A DNA stretch of 37,725 bases, taken from the NCBI GenBank assembly GCA_948468045.1, contig CAOKGO010000016.1, positions 1 through 37,725 on the forward strand, in the 5' to 3' direction. Positions 1 through 8,163 of the stretch are shown in pieces (position 1 is the stretch's first letter; every line of letters begins with the position of its first letter). The notes below the pieces were generated by a model, which ran no database searches, was not told the origin of the DNA, and saw nothing but the letters and a program-made list of their open reading frames with translations. Source of the stretch: an uncultured Clostridium sp. Lineage in GTDB: Bacteria; Bacillota; Clostridia; TANB77; CAG-508. The position numbers and the translations under genes are program-made.

Positions 1-118
1 AAAAATATTAAAAAATTTTTAATATTTCTATTGACAATTAATAGTTAGTCTTTCGGGTGCATTTCTGCAATATTTTGATTTCCTTTATTCAAGCTAACTA
101 GGATAAAACGCATAAAAA

Positions 119-141
119 TAAGACGTATTTCTACGTCTTTG
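119..141 (-). terminator. Terminator after the MuF/small-protein genes
   Basis: An 8-9 bp palindrome (AAGACGTA...TACGTCTT) is followed on the minus strand by ATTTTTAT. It lies just past the stop at 168 and would end the terminase-portal-MuF transcript. Bases 1-118 hold no gene that I can support. Confidence 0.6.
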
Positions 142-167
142 ATTTATAATTTTAAAATATTAATAAC

Positions 168-353
168 TTATTTTTGTTCAAAATATTTACATATTTCTTT
201 GTTTTCTTTTTCTTTAAAAGGATTACCTCCCAATATATCTTTAGGTGGAATTGTTTTATATATTTTACAAATTTTATTGTTTAGTTTTTTACATTCATTA
301 CACATGCAATAACTAGGTTTCAAAATTTCATGTTTTAAAAGTTCTAAACTCAT
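168..353 (-). CDS. Small Cys-containing phage protein
   Basis: 61 residues. It starts at ATG 353 behind AGAGGTG, directly after the MuF-ART stop at 355, so it is the last gene of the packaging transcript. Cys residues occur as CMCNEC (16-21), C29 and C55, a spacing compatible with a small metal-binding fold. The 64-residue protein at 5189-5383 has a comparable CxxC-then-Cys layout, so the two may be distant relatives. No function is recognised. Small proteins of this sort are common in phages of Clostridia. Confidence 0.7.
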   Translation of the reverse strand: MSLELLKHEILKPSYCMCNECKKLNNKICKIYKTIPPKDILGGNPFKEKENKEICKYFEQK

Positions 354-354
354 A

Positions 355-1853
355 TCACACCTCTTTTAACCATATTTTATTATCAACAACTTTAACTATT
401 CCGAACCATACATCTCGTTTAAATAAAACCTCATTTTCTTCTTTTATTCCACTTAATAATCTTATATCTTTTCCTGTTTTTCCTTCTATTGTTAATTCTA
501 CTTTTAATTTATCTGCTACTTCATAATCATTATAATTTTTAGATGTAGATATATATTGTGGATAGTTAATGAAATCATTATTCTTATGTTGTTTTACAAA
601 ATTATTATACTCTTCTTCTCCTTGAAAGTCAAAACCTATCTGTCTATATGTAACTTTATTGTAGTTAGGTAGTTTATTAAGTCCTTTGTCTATATTATCA
701 ATTAAGTCTATTTCGTTTTTATCTAATTTTATATTATTTCTTAATTTTTCATTTAATATATATGCTTTAGAACTTGAATATTCTGTTATTGCTCCTTTTT
801 CATTTTCTGTCATGTCTATATATTTTGCTTTCCACTCTTGATAATTCATATTTTGAGGCACTAATATAGGCTTTCCATTTTCATCTCTTGCTCGTCTTTG
901 TAGTCCACTTATTACATCATCATCAAATTCTGCTACTGTTGTACATCTATCTCCGTGGGTGAATAGGAGCACAATTCTTTCCGCGGTTTTCTGTCTTTTA
1001 CGTAAAATACTTCATTATCTAATCTAGCACATTCTTCACAAGTAACTTGGTCTAACGTTGCAACAAATCTATATTTATTTATTTCACATTCTTCATATGA
1101 CAACATCTCACTTTCATTTGCAAAATGACATACTTCTGTTCTTACAAGTTTTGTTGCATTATACAAACCTACATTCATATATTCAAATAACTCTTTACTT
1201 ATTTTTTGAATAGATTTTCCTGACATTGTATCTGCTGTTAATTGTGTTCTTAAGTAGTTGCCTAGTTTCTCACTATTATTCCATATCCTTGTAGAAAAAT
1301 TAGCATTGTTAGTCCAGTTTTCATTAAGTATTACATCTATTGTTCTATTATCTATCTGTGAAAAACTAAATCCTAAACCTATGCCTTTTTGAATATCATA
1401 TATATTATGATAATATCCCTCTTTTATCGTTTCTACATATCTAATTTCTGTTACCTTTTGTTCTATTTCAGCTAATTTCTTTAATTCTAAGTCTATATTA
1501 TCCTGTAAAGATTGATAACGACTTATTCTATAAGAATATGCAGGAGCATTATATTTGGCTAATAATTTCTTTTTTATACTGTCACTTGTTATGTTATTAT
1601 TTATTACTTCTAAAAGATTTTTATAATATTGCTCTGTTTCTTTTTTATTTAGTAATTGTGTTAATATCTTTTTATCCAATCCACTATCTTTAGCATAATT
1701 GTTATATATTTTAGCTATTTCTTTATTTATGTTCTTTGTTGCTTGTTCATATGCTTGTATTAATGAATTAATTGTATTTTCTGTACCTTTTTCAAGTTTT
1801 TTCATTAACTCGGTAGAACGTCTTTCCCAGTAATTTATTGGTTTTCTAGCCAT
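355..1853 (-). CDS. MuF-type head protein fused to ADP-ribosyltransferase (two CGGA shifts)
   Basis: The N-terminal ~300 residues are a phage Mu gpF-like minor head protein, ending in the family signature CEECARLDNEVF and a PIHP...RCTTV tail. The C-terminal ~200 residues are an ADP-ribosyltransferase toxin domain of the R-S-E type: Arg in TYRQI, then ISTSKN, then EENEVLF with the catalytic ExE. Read conventionally, the gene breaks twice, at in-frame CGG 983-981 and CGG 955-953. Reading each CGGA as one Gly (codons 291 and 300) gives KPGKNCAPIHPGDRCTTVAEF-type continuity. 1499 nt minus 2 equals 499 codons, so the product is 498 aa. Fused MuF-toxin proteins are known to be packaged with phage DNA; that role is inferred here. 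RBS AGGAGG precedes ATG 1853. Confidence 0.85.
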
Positions 1854-1867
1854 AAAAATAACACCTC

Positions 1868-3240
1868 CTATTCGGTGTCATCGTCTTTATTATGTTCATC
1901 ATTAAATCCACCTGCATTTGTAAACAGCTCTTGTTGTCTTTTTTGTGCTTCTTCTTTTTGTGCTTTTAATTTCTTTAATTCTTCTTCTGGATTTTCTACC
2001 CAAGGGTGATTTTTAATTATTGCTTCATCTGATATTATGTCTTTGCTTTCCATTGCTATTTGTGCATTTTCTAAGTCATTACTTATCATATTTCTAGTCC
2101 AAGTTTGAATTATTGGTTTTGCTTTCCAGTCTGATACTTTTAAAAACTTCATTATTGCTCTTATTAATTTATTAAAACCTTTTTCAAACTCTATTTGCGT
2201 TAATCCTGCTTTTAATTCTAGTTTTCTGTAAAAGAATTTTAGTGCTACACCACTAGCATTACCAAAATTTTCACTATCTTGTTGTAGAGCTTGTCCACTC
2301 TCATATATTTGTTTCTTTAATATTTCAAGTATAGAGTTTCTAGCTTCAACTGGTATTTCAATAGATAATGTTTTTAATCCTCCATTTGTCCTTCCATCTG
2401 CTCCTGTTCCTGTTTTTACAGTTTTATATCTTTTAAGCTCTCCTAAAAATTCTTTTAAGTCTTCTCCACCATAATTTTCAAGTATGTATATAAGTTGTTG
2501 TATATCTTCTAAATCATTTGCATAACCACTCATTACTTTGTCGTATATGTCTATTAAGTCTCTATACTTCTTTAGGTCGCTTATCATATTCCTGTTATTT
2601 TTAAACTCGATAAATGGCACTTCTTCTAGCTCATGTTTGAATGTTTCATAAGCTTCTGGCATATATGTTAATCCTGCACCTTGCAAATTGCCTTTAAATT
2701 TATATTTTTCACAATGATTGCTGTCCCAAAATTCAAATATTACATATTCTTTGTTTCTTCCCATTTCTGTTTCTTCTTTTATTTTATAATATCTATAAAA
2801 CCCTATTAAGTTCTTTTTTAGCTTTCCATCAAATTGAGGCAAACATTGTTCGGTTTCTACTGTTGCATATTGAAATTGATTATCTTCTATCCAATAATGT
2901 ATCCAACCAACTTTATTATTCGTTGCATTAGTACACAAATATGCACTTTCACTTTTAAAGTCATCTCCTAATGCTTCTGTTATTTTTTTGTTTGTTTCTT
3001 TATCTCCTACATCGAATAATACAGGATTTGTAAACATATATGCTACTTTTTCATCTGTAATAAGTTGATGAAAGTTGTGTGACACTCTATTGTCTGCATT
3101 TCTTAATGGTCTGTATCTGCTGGTAATATACCTGATATTTTTATTATATTATCATTTTTATAATACTTCTTTTCAATAGCTATTTGCTTTCTTCTTTCAT
3201 AATCTTCGGTTATTATTCTTTTTATTTTGTTTATATCCAT
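1868..3240 (-). CDS. Portal protein, SPP1-like, with one -1 frame break
   Basis: The dodecameric portal forms the DNA entry channel of the head. The conserved block PLRNADNRVSHNFHQL near the N terminus and its place between large terminase and MuF protein identify it. Translation from ATG 3240 (MDINKIKRII...) ends early at 3108-3106. The conserved part continues in the -1 frame. The frame preceding PLRNADNR is open back to about 3155, and one missing A in the run of five A near 3150 (minus strand, ATAAAAATA) would join the parts into about 457 residues. There is no CGG here, so this is a different event from the +1 sites: an indel, a sequencing error, or slippage. Confidence 0.8.
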
Positions 3241-3250
3241 ACTATCACCT

Positions 3251-4508
3251 TTACTTTAATATTGATAACCCTTGTCCTTTTTTTACATATCTTTCTACTG
3301 CATATCTCATTGCATCCATCATATGATTAAAATCATCTATTGGTTTGTTTATTTTGTTTCCAAACTTATCTTCATCCCAAGTATAATTACTTATTTCTGT
3401 TAGAAAATTTACACATCTTGGATGTATTATTATTTCAAAATCTTGTATAAATTGTATTCCGTTATTTATGCTATCTTTGCCTTTTACTGCACTTGATATT
3501 CTTCTCAATCCTAGTCCTTGTAATTCGTCTATTGATTTTGGCTCTGCACTATCTGCTGTTATTCTTTCCTTTACATATCCCATGCAGTTTATTTGTTCAT
3601 ATATTGCCTTATTGCTCATTCCTTTTTGATATAATTCATCAAATACATATATCTTTTTGTTTTTTAAATCTATTGCACCACAAAATAGTGCTGTTGGGTC
3701 GTTTGTATATCCAAAATCTAACCCAAAAGCACTGTCTAAATTTCTTATTATGCTTAAGTCAAATGATTCTTCTTTCCAATTTTCATAAACTAATCCATCT
3801 ACTATTCCCCAACCACCTAGTCCTGCTACCTGATATCTTCTAGGATTATTGGTCTTCATACGTTCAAATACTTTTTTATCTGCTTCGTCTAACCACTCAT
3901 TGCATAAATAATTAGTTGTCATTGCTAATGTATCTTCATCTTGCGTATCAAAAAATCTTTTCTTAATCCAATGATGTTCATTCCATGGATTTAGTGTCAA
4001 TGTTATTTGTTTAAATAATCCTTTTGGAACTTCTCCGTCTTATACTTTCATCTATCATGTCAAAATCAGCTTCGCTTGTTATTTCGTATGCTTCTTCTAT
4101 CCATAACCAACATAAAACACCAATATCTACTGATATTGATGTTACCTTTAATGGGTCGTCTAACCCTCTAAAATATATTTTCTGTCCAGTTGGTTTATAT
4201 TTCATTTCCAATGGGCTTTCTTTTATTTCCCAATATTCGTCTACCTGTAATCTATGTATCGCCCATTTTAATTCTGTAAAACAACTGTCCTTTAATGTTC
4301 TATATGTTTTTCTTATTACTAATGTATTAGCTTCTAGATGCTTCATCATATTAGATATAATCCATAATGCTGTTGTTTTAGATTTTTTGCTTGCTCTTGA
4401 ACCTTTGCATACTCTGTATCTACATTTGCAATGCCAGTATTCTGCGTATCCTTTTCCAACTATACTTTGCAATGATAATTTATTTATTTCTTTATTCTGT
4501 AATGTCAT
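3251..4508 (-). CDS. terL: Terminase large subunit (one CGGA shift)
   Basis: This is the packaging ATPase-nuclease. The N-terminal half has a Walker A variant GSRASKKSKTT and an acidic Walker B-like strand (WLWIEEAYEI). The C-terminal half has the RuvC-like nuclease start FGLDFGYTNDPTALF. Read conventionally the gene splits at in-frame CGG 4037-4035. Taking CGGA as Gly (codon 158) gives DESIRGEVPKG, the expected loop, followed by LFKQITLTLNPW. 1258 nt minus 1 is 419 codons (418 aa). The ATG at 4508 overlaps the end of the small terminase, so translation is coupled. Confidence 0.9.
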
Positions 4509-4833
4509 CTTGTATCACCACAGGTATGCTTCCTGTTACTTCTGCTTTTTCTATTGGTTTATATCCTGCTCGGTCTAATACATCTTTAATAGCTTGCATT
4601 TTTATGTTTTCATTTTTGCTTTTCAAAAGTTTTTTTAGTTCTTGTTGTGCTTCAATTGCAAGTGAACCAAAATTTTCTTTCATTTGTCTTTGCATTTCTT
4701 CTTTAAATTCTTTATTTTTTTTCCATTCACAAATTGTCTTTTCTGTTATGTTAATTTCTTTTGCTATTTGTTTTTGTGTTTTATTCTCTACAATTATTAA
4801 ATTTATACATTTTAATTGATTTTCATTTAACAT
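4492..4833 (-). CDS. terS: Terminase small subunit
   Basis: 113 residues. It has an N-terminal helix-turn-helix (KTQKQIAKEINITEKTICEW) and a basic, helical C-terminal part, as in small terminases that recognise the packaging site. It lies directly upstream of the large subunit and overlaps it by 17 nt. A longer reading from TTG 4851 is possible, but AAAGGAAGTG lies inside that extension, so the ATG at 4833 (MLNENQ) is the better start. The preceding ~350 bases hold the small plus-strand gene at 5034. Confidence 0.8.
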   Translation of the reverse strand: MLNENQLKCINLIIVENKTQKQIAKEINITEKTICEWKKNKEFKEEMQRQMKENFGSLAIEAQQELKKLLKSKNENIKMQAIKDVLDRAGYKPIEKAEVTGSIPVVIQDDITE

Positions 4834-5033
4834 TAGTTCACTTCCTTTCAATTAACATTTATTAACATTTATCTAATATTTATGTTTTATTTTTTACTTT
4901 TTATTTCTTGTTTGATTTCCAATATTATGTTATTTTGTTCTTACTCTTTTTGCCTTTCCACTTTTTTCGACACCACCTTTCTTTATTTTATGATATATTA
5001 CTTTTTGTACACAAAAGAAAAGGGGTGTTTGTT

Positions 5034-5168
5034 TTGAAAAAAATGGGTACTATTACTATTTCTGTTTTCAAAAATGATAATAATCATACCGATTTTCGTA
5101 TTGAAACAGATAGTGACGACGTTTTACCTGTATCCTATGTTATTGAAGATACTCTAAAACTTTATTAG
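5034..5168 (+). CDS. Small protein of unknown function, opposite to packaging genes
   Basis: 44 residues from TTG 5034, preceded by AAAAGGGGTG. It stops right at a strong terminator. It is acidic and predicted to be beta-rich at its start (TITISVFKND). No family is recognised. It reads against the phage late genes and lies between two minus-strand phage genes, so it may be an independently expressed accessory gene. The evidence is the RBS, the open frame and the terminator only. Confidence 0.45.
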   Translation: MKKMGTITISVFKNDNNHTDFRIETDSDDVLPVSYVIEDTLKLY

Positions 5169-5190
5169 ACTGATTTATTCAGTCTTTTTT
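5167..5190. terminator. Bidirectional terminator
   Basis: AGACTGA/TCAGTCT stem with a 5-nt loop, followed by TTTTTT on the plus strand. It ends the gene at 5034-5168 and touches the stop of the minus-strand gene at 5189. Confidence 0.7.
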
Positions 5191-5383
5191 ATAACCTCAT
5201 AATTGGCTTTTGCTGCTTTGCTAGCCTTATTAATTGTTTATATCTTTTTTGTTCTTTGTCTTTTATATAATAACTACACTTTAGTGTTCCTGTTATGTCT
5301 TTTCTTATTTCACATAGGTTTGTACTTCTGTTTTTACAATTACTGCATAGTGTTCTTATGTATGTTTCGTAGATTGTTTCCAT
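5189..5383 (-). CDS. Small Cys-containing phage protein
   Basis: 64 residues from ATG 5383 with GAGGTGAAAA in front. It contains LCSNCKNRSTNLCEIR and a later KCSYY, giving four Cys that could bind zinc. Its C-terminal third is rich in Lys/Gln. It sits between the late regulator region and the terminases. Function unknown; similar in layout to the protein at 168-353. Confidence 0.65.
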   Translation of the reverse strand: METIYETYIRTLCSNCKNRSTNLCEIRKDITGTLKCSYYIKDKEQKRYKQLIRLAKQQKPIMRL

Positions 5384-5398
5384 GAGTTTTCACCTCAT

Positions 5399-5427
5399 TT
5401 GTAATTTATGTTAAATTGTGGTATAAT
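5399..5427 (+). promoter_or_regulatory. Sigma-A-type promoter for the Cys-rich peptide
   Basis: TTGTAA, 17-bp spacer, TATAAT. The leader that follows contains a perfect 8-bp hairpin (CCATCGAT...ATCGATGG, 5459-5480) just before the RBS of the Cys-rich gene. That hairpin could control translation. Confidence 0.65.
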
Positions 5428-5494
5428 TAAATCGTAACAATGTTGTTTTGTTTCAAGTCCATCGATGAAATTATCGATGGTAGAAAGGATTATT

Positions 5495-5656
5495 ATGAAA
5501 ATTCCATCATCTGACACATCTTGCGACAAATGCAAAATATCTGATATTTGTCAAGCTTCTGAATGTACAGGAGACTGCAACATATGCAAGTCACGTTGCT
5601 GTGCCTGTAATGCAGATTGCGACAAATGTCATCGTGATTGCGAAAATCGGCATTAA
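5495..5656 (+). CDS. 12-Cys peptide, unknown function
   Basis: 53 residues from ATG 5495 (GAAAGGA in front; an in-frame ATG at 5465 lies inside the leader hairpin and is less likely). Twelve Cys fall in C-x2-C pairs and a CCAC cluster (CNICKSRCCACNADCDKC). This could be a metallothionein-like metal binder or a peptide precursor. It does not match SCIFF, which has six Cys, and no radical-SAM partner lies nearby. The penultimate codon is an in-frame CGG (5648-5650, followed by CAT TAA). As a triplet it gives ENRH-stop. As a quadruplet the frame would run to 5825 straight through the terminator. It has its own promoter and terminator. Confidence 0.65.
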   Translation: MKIPSSDTSCDKCKISDICQASECTGDCNICKSRCCACNADCDKCHRDCENRH

Positions 5657-5672
5657 TTCTTTCACATCTATT

Positions 5673-5711
5673 AGCCCCATTCTCGAAAGAGTTTGGGGCT
5701 TATCTTTTTTT
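5673..5711 (+). terminator. Rho-independent terminator
   Basis: AGCCCCA...TGGGGCT stem with an inner CTC/GAG pairing, then TATCTTTTTTT. It directly follows the Cys-rich peptide gene. Confidence 0.8.
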
Positions 5712-5712
5712 A

Positions 5713-6107
5713 TTTGGCTACGACTAATAGACTTGCACTATTATCTTCTGTTTCTAGATGTTTTACTTAAACTAAGTCATAATATATTAGAACTAACTAG
5801 GATAGTTCTGTGTAACCTATGTTAAACAATATAAAGAGAGATTTTACGAAAGAACTATATCAACACTTACCTAGTATTGTGTTGATAGCAGAACAAAAGT
5901 GGCATGATTAAAATTTTATGACCTTTAGATAACTTTTCATGCCACGTCTTTGTTCGTCCGCGAAAATTGCTTTGCAATTTTCTGTGGAACGCTTTATATT
6001 ATAGGAAGTTTGGAGAACTTTCCTATAATATAACAAAAGAGCCTATCTTTTGATAAGCCCTTTGTTTATGTTTTTGTAAATTTCTGTAATCCATTTGTCA
6101 TTTTTTA
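5713..6107. other. Gene-free stretch with stacked hairpins
   Basis: No supported gene. It holds an inverted repeat TCAACAC/GTGTTGA (5860-5885), the 91-bp dispersed repeat (5892-5982), a long near-perfect hairpin TATATTATAGGA...TCCTATAATATA (5995-6032), and a GU-containing hairpin near 6040-6062 that could terminate minus-strand transcription. The density of hairpins suggests a structured RNA or nested small mobile repeats. Confidence 0.5.
5892..5982 (+). repeat. 91-bp dispersed repeat, copy 1
   Basis: Matches the reverse complement of 17390-17480 over its full 91 bp at roughly 85% by eye. It contains GGCATGA...TCATGCC and GAAAATTGC/GCAATTTTC inverted repeats. A 15-bp piece (AAAAGAGGCATGATT) also occurs at 30224 in the glmS ribozyme. 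One copy is inside the prophage, the others are in host DNA. It may be a small non-autonomous element or a repeated RNA motif. Confidence 0.7.
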
Positions 6108-6136
6108 TTGATTCTTTTTCTAACTCGTAGTATAAT
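6108..6136 (+). promoter_or_regulatory. Promoter of the small hydrophobic toxin gene
   Basis: TTGATT, 17-bp spacer, perfect TATAAT. Start of transcription is expected near 6143, leaving a ~49-nt leader before the AAAGGAGG of the toxin. Confidence 0.75.
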
Positions 6137-6191
6137 AAGCTTGTTCCATTTGTTTTATCTGTTTTGTATTTGATGCAAAGGAGGTGATAAC

Positions 6192-6272
6192 ATGAGTAAA
6201 TGGATAAAACTATTTGTTAAAGTCTATGTGTTGACATTGATTTATAAAATCTTCAAAGGTTTTTGTGATTAA
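6192..6272 (+). CDS. Probable type I toxin peptide
   Basis: 26 residues: MSKWIKLFVKVYV then LTLIYKIFKGFCD. One hydrophobic helix with scattered Lys is the usual form of membrane-active type I toxins. It has an unusually strong RBS (AAAGGAGGTGATAAC), its own consensus promoter and its own terminator. A convergent consensus promoter on the other strand would make an RNA through the shared terminator, as in the type I systems of Clostridioides difficile prophages. No family match is claimed. The call rests on architecture. Confidence 0.7.
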   Translation: MSKWIKLFVKVYVLTLIYKIFKGFCD

Positions 6273-6282
6273 TACATATAGC

Positions 6283-6318
6283 AAAATACTAGAGATTGCC
6301 GTCTCTAGTATTTTTTGT
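6283..6318. terminator. Shared terminator of toxin mRNA and antisense RNA
   Basis: Perfect 11-13 bp stem AATACTAGAGA/TCTCTAGTATT with TTTTTT on the plus side and TTTTGC on the minus side. Convergent transcripts would overlap here. Confidence 0.8.
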
Positions 6319-6399
6319 TCCATTTACATGAGCAATGTATTAACTATTTGTTTTTTGAATTAAGGAGGGATTGATGCATTTACTTTCTCTCTTAATTCG
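6284..6399 (-). ncRNA. Candidate antitoxin RNA
   Basis: Inferred transcript of ~115 nt from the minus promoter at 6406-6434 to the shared terminator. It would overlap the 3' end of the toxin mRNA. It contains a stem (GAATTAAG...CTTAATTC) and CCTCCTT, which is complementary to the AAGGAGG of the toxin RBS. It could therefore act both by 3' overlap and on the ribosome site. Confidence 0.55.
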
Positions 6400-6405
6400 C
6401 TTTAT

Positions 6406-6434
6406 ATTATACTAGAGTTATTTGAAAAAATCAA
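6406..6434 (-). promoter_or_regulatory. Promoter of the candidate antitoxin RNA
   Basis: On the minus strand: TTGATT, 17-bp spacer, TATAAT. The hexamers and spacing are the same as those of the toxin promoter on the other strand. Confidence 0.75.
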
Positions 6435-6507
6435 CACTTTTTGTTAAATTTATTCAACTTCTAGTACTATTATACCATTTTTATGTCAATTTTACAAATT
6501 TACAATT

Positions 6508-6629
6508 AAAAACTAGCTATAAAATAAATCTATAACTAGTTTTTTGAATTGTTTATGAAAAATTTCTCATTGTCTCTTGGGGCTAGCTGGTTTTTCTCCA
6601 GCTGAGACAATTTTACTATTGTTATTATA
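6508..6629 (-). ncRNA. Candidate small structured RNA
   Basis: A minus-strand -10 (TATAAT, 6629-6624; weak -35) is followed by a bulged hairpin at 6611-6569 (ATTGTCTC/GAGACAAT enclosing AGCTGG/CCAGCT). A terminator-like hairpin with a T run follows at 6545-6508. There is no open frame. It could be a small RNA or the late-promoter leader controlled by the ArpU-like protein. Confidence 0.35.
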
Positions 6630-6680
6630 TCATATATATAAAGTAATTAATATAGAAAAATCAGGTAAAAAATAGGTAAT

Positions 6681-7160
6681 TTATAACTTTAATATCTTTT
6701 TAGTAGCTTTTTCAATTATTTTTTTTATAGTTTCCCAACTTCTAGTTTGATTATATAACTGAAAATATAGTTTATTTCCTATTTCTTCATAACTTCTATT
6801 GTCAATATAATATGCTGATAATAATTCTCTTTCTTTTGAATATAGTCCCTCTAATCTATCTTCAACTGCTTCTACTTTTTCTCTCAATTCTTTTACTTCT
6901 TTTTCTAGCTTTTCTATTTCTGCTTTTAATTCTATTCGCTTTGTATCGTTTTCTTCTATCTTGCTTAACACCTTGTTACTTATTTTATTCTTGCTATGTA
7001 TATCTTGATTTTCTCCATATGTACTCGTTGTGTTGGTATCTATATTATCACATGCTTTTAACTTTATTCTAGCTGATTTTAGTTCCTTTAACTTTATATT
7101 TAATCTAGCTTTATTTTGCTTATAGTCTTTAAGTAATTCTATTAATTCTTCCTTTGTCAT
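6681..7160 (-). CDS. ArpU/RinA-type phage late transcription regulator
   Basis: 159 residues. A long coiled coil (about 60-105, EKLEKEVKELREKVEAVEDR) is followed by a sigma-region-4-like helix-turn-helix (ERELLSAYYIDNRSYEEIGN, WETIKKII). This is the layout of ArpU-like regulators, which switch on late genes and usually sit just before the terminase genes, as here. RBS AGGAGG before ATG 7160. Confidence 0.7.
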   Translation of the reverse strand: MTKEELIELLKDYKQNKARLNIKLKELKSARIKLKACDNIDTNTTSTYGENQDIHSKNKISNKVLSKIEENDTKRIELKAEIEKLEKEVKELREKVEAVEDRLEGLYSKERELLSAYYIDNRSYEEIGNKLYFQLYNQTRSWETIKKIIEKATKKILKL

Positions 7161-7170
7161 AGGCTTCCTC

Positions 7171-7515
7171 CTAGCTTTTCAAAACATATTCTTTTATACT
7201 ATTTTCTACTTCTAGTATTTTAATGTCAGTTCTATAAAATTTGCATTTTTTATTTTTACATTCTAAGTTATTTAGACTATAACAACTTTTGTGTCCATTT
7301 CTTTCTATGTAAGCAAAACAGTCCTTATTAGTCATATCGCCTAATTTGTCTACTATTATTAGTTTGACATTGTCTATGAATGTTCTTTCTCCAATTTGTT
7401 CGGCTTCTTTTTTAGTTATTTGTATTTCTTCTATTGTTTTACATTCCATTAATTCTCTTGTTCGTATTCTTTTTCTTATCTTATCAATTATTTTTTTACT
7501 TAATTTTTCTGTCAT
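7171..7515 (-). CDS. Phage protein with C-terminal Cys cluster
   Basis: 114 residues. The N terminus is basic and helical. The C-terminal part has DCFAY, SCYSL, and LECKNKKCKFYR, a likely zinc-binding knot. RBS AAAGGGAGTGATAAC. It lies 10 nt ahead of the ArpU-like gene in the same transcript. Function not recognised. Confidence 0.7.
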   Translation of the reverse strand: MTEKLSKKIIDKIRKRIRTRELMECKTIEEIQITKKEAEQIGERTFIDNVKLIIVDKLGDMTNKDCFAYIERNGHKSCYSLNNLECKNKKCKFYRTDIKILEVENSIKEYVLKS

Positions 7516-7521
7516 TTGTTA

Positions 7522-7638
7522 TCACTCCCTTTCTTTACATATTTTATAAATATAATAAGCGAATGTAATTAATATTGCTCCTAATCCTATTCCTGTCATT
7601 AATAGCATAAATGCTCCTGCTATATCTAATATTTCCAT
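7522..7638 (-). CDS. Small membrane protein
   Basis: 38 residues from ATG 7638 with GAGAGGAAAAG in front. It is nearly all one transmembrane helix (AGAFMLLMTGIGLGAILITF), then KICKERE. It starts 1 nt after the previous stop and ends within the RBS of the next gene, which supports it as a real member of the operon. Function unknown. Confidence 0.65.
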   Translation of the reverse strand: MEILDIAGAFMLLMTGIGLGAILITFAYYIYKICKERE

Positions 7639-7639
7639 T

Positions 7640-7819
7640 CTACTTTTCCTCTCTTTTTTTACTTAGTTTGTTGTATCTATCTGATAAATAAGTATCTACA
7701 AAACCCAGCCCTTTTAAATCAATAACATTTTCTATATGTCTTATATTTATCAAGCATTGACCTACTACATCTTTTTCTGTTTTATAATCTGTTCCATATG
7801 TTAGTTGTGTATTGTTCAT
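7640..7819 (-). CDS. Small hypothetical phage protein
   Basis: 59 residues from ATG 7819 behind AGAGGTAGAAAG. It contains a soluble-looking N-terminal part (TYGTDYKTEKDVVGQC) and a basic tail (SKKREEK). It is packed between neighbours with almost no gap. No family recognised. Confidence 0.65.
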   Translation of the reverse strand: MNNTQLTYGTDYKTEKDVVGQCLINIRHIENVIDLKGLGFVDTYLSDRYNKLSKKREEK

Positions 7820-7823
7820 CTTT

Positions 7824-8030
7824 CTACCTCTTTTCTTTTAAATATTTATAAATTATCTTTTCTACATAAGCTAAAGCTTCGTAGTTGCTTATAAATCTTC
7901 CTGCATGTCTGTTTCTTAATTCTGCTCTTACGTTCTTTATTTGCATATTGTATTGTCTTTTATATGTCTTTGCTAAATATTCTTTACTTAAGCCTCTTTT
8001 CCAAAGTTCTATTATTTCTTTTTCTTGCAT
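7824..8030 (-). CDS. Small basic, helix-turn-helix-like protein
   Basis: 68 residues. Helices at 3-30 resemble a short HTH (KEIIELWKRGLSKEYLAKTY) of the kind seen in phage DNA-binding proteins. ATG 8030 follows AGAGAGGTATAGT. Function not established. The ~130 bases upstream hold no supported gene. Confidence 0.6.
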   Translation of the reverse strand: MQEKEIIELWKRGLSKEYLAKTYKRQYNMQIKNVRAELRNRHAGRFISNYEALAYVEKIIYKYLKEKR

Positions 8031-8163
8031 ACTATACCTCTCTTTAAATGTAGTATGCTCTTTAATTAATTTTAAATTCCTAGCATTTTGCTAATATCAT
8101 AGATATGATTGATTTTACTATATTTGCTTTCTCCTTTTATTTTTTATTTATTGCTAATTATTG

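Noticed and set aside
5495..5656. SCIFF-type radical-SAM peptide precursor
   Set aside because: It has twelve Cys with a different pattern, and no maturase gene is nearby.
6374..6415. 13-residue hydrophobic peptide behind AAGGAGGGA
   Set aside because: Too short to support. The AGGAGG is better explained as part of the antisense RNA stem and RBS-pairing segment.
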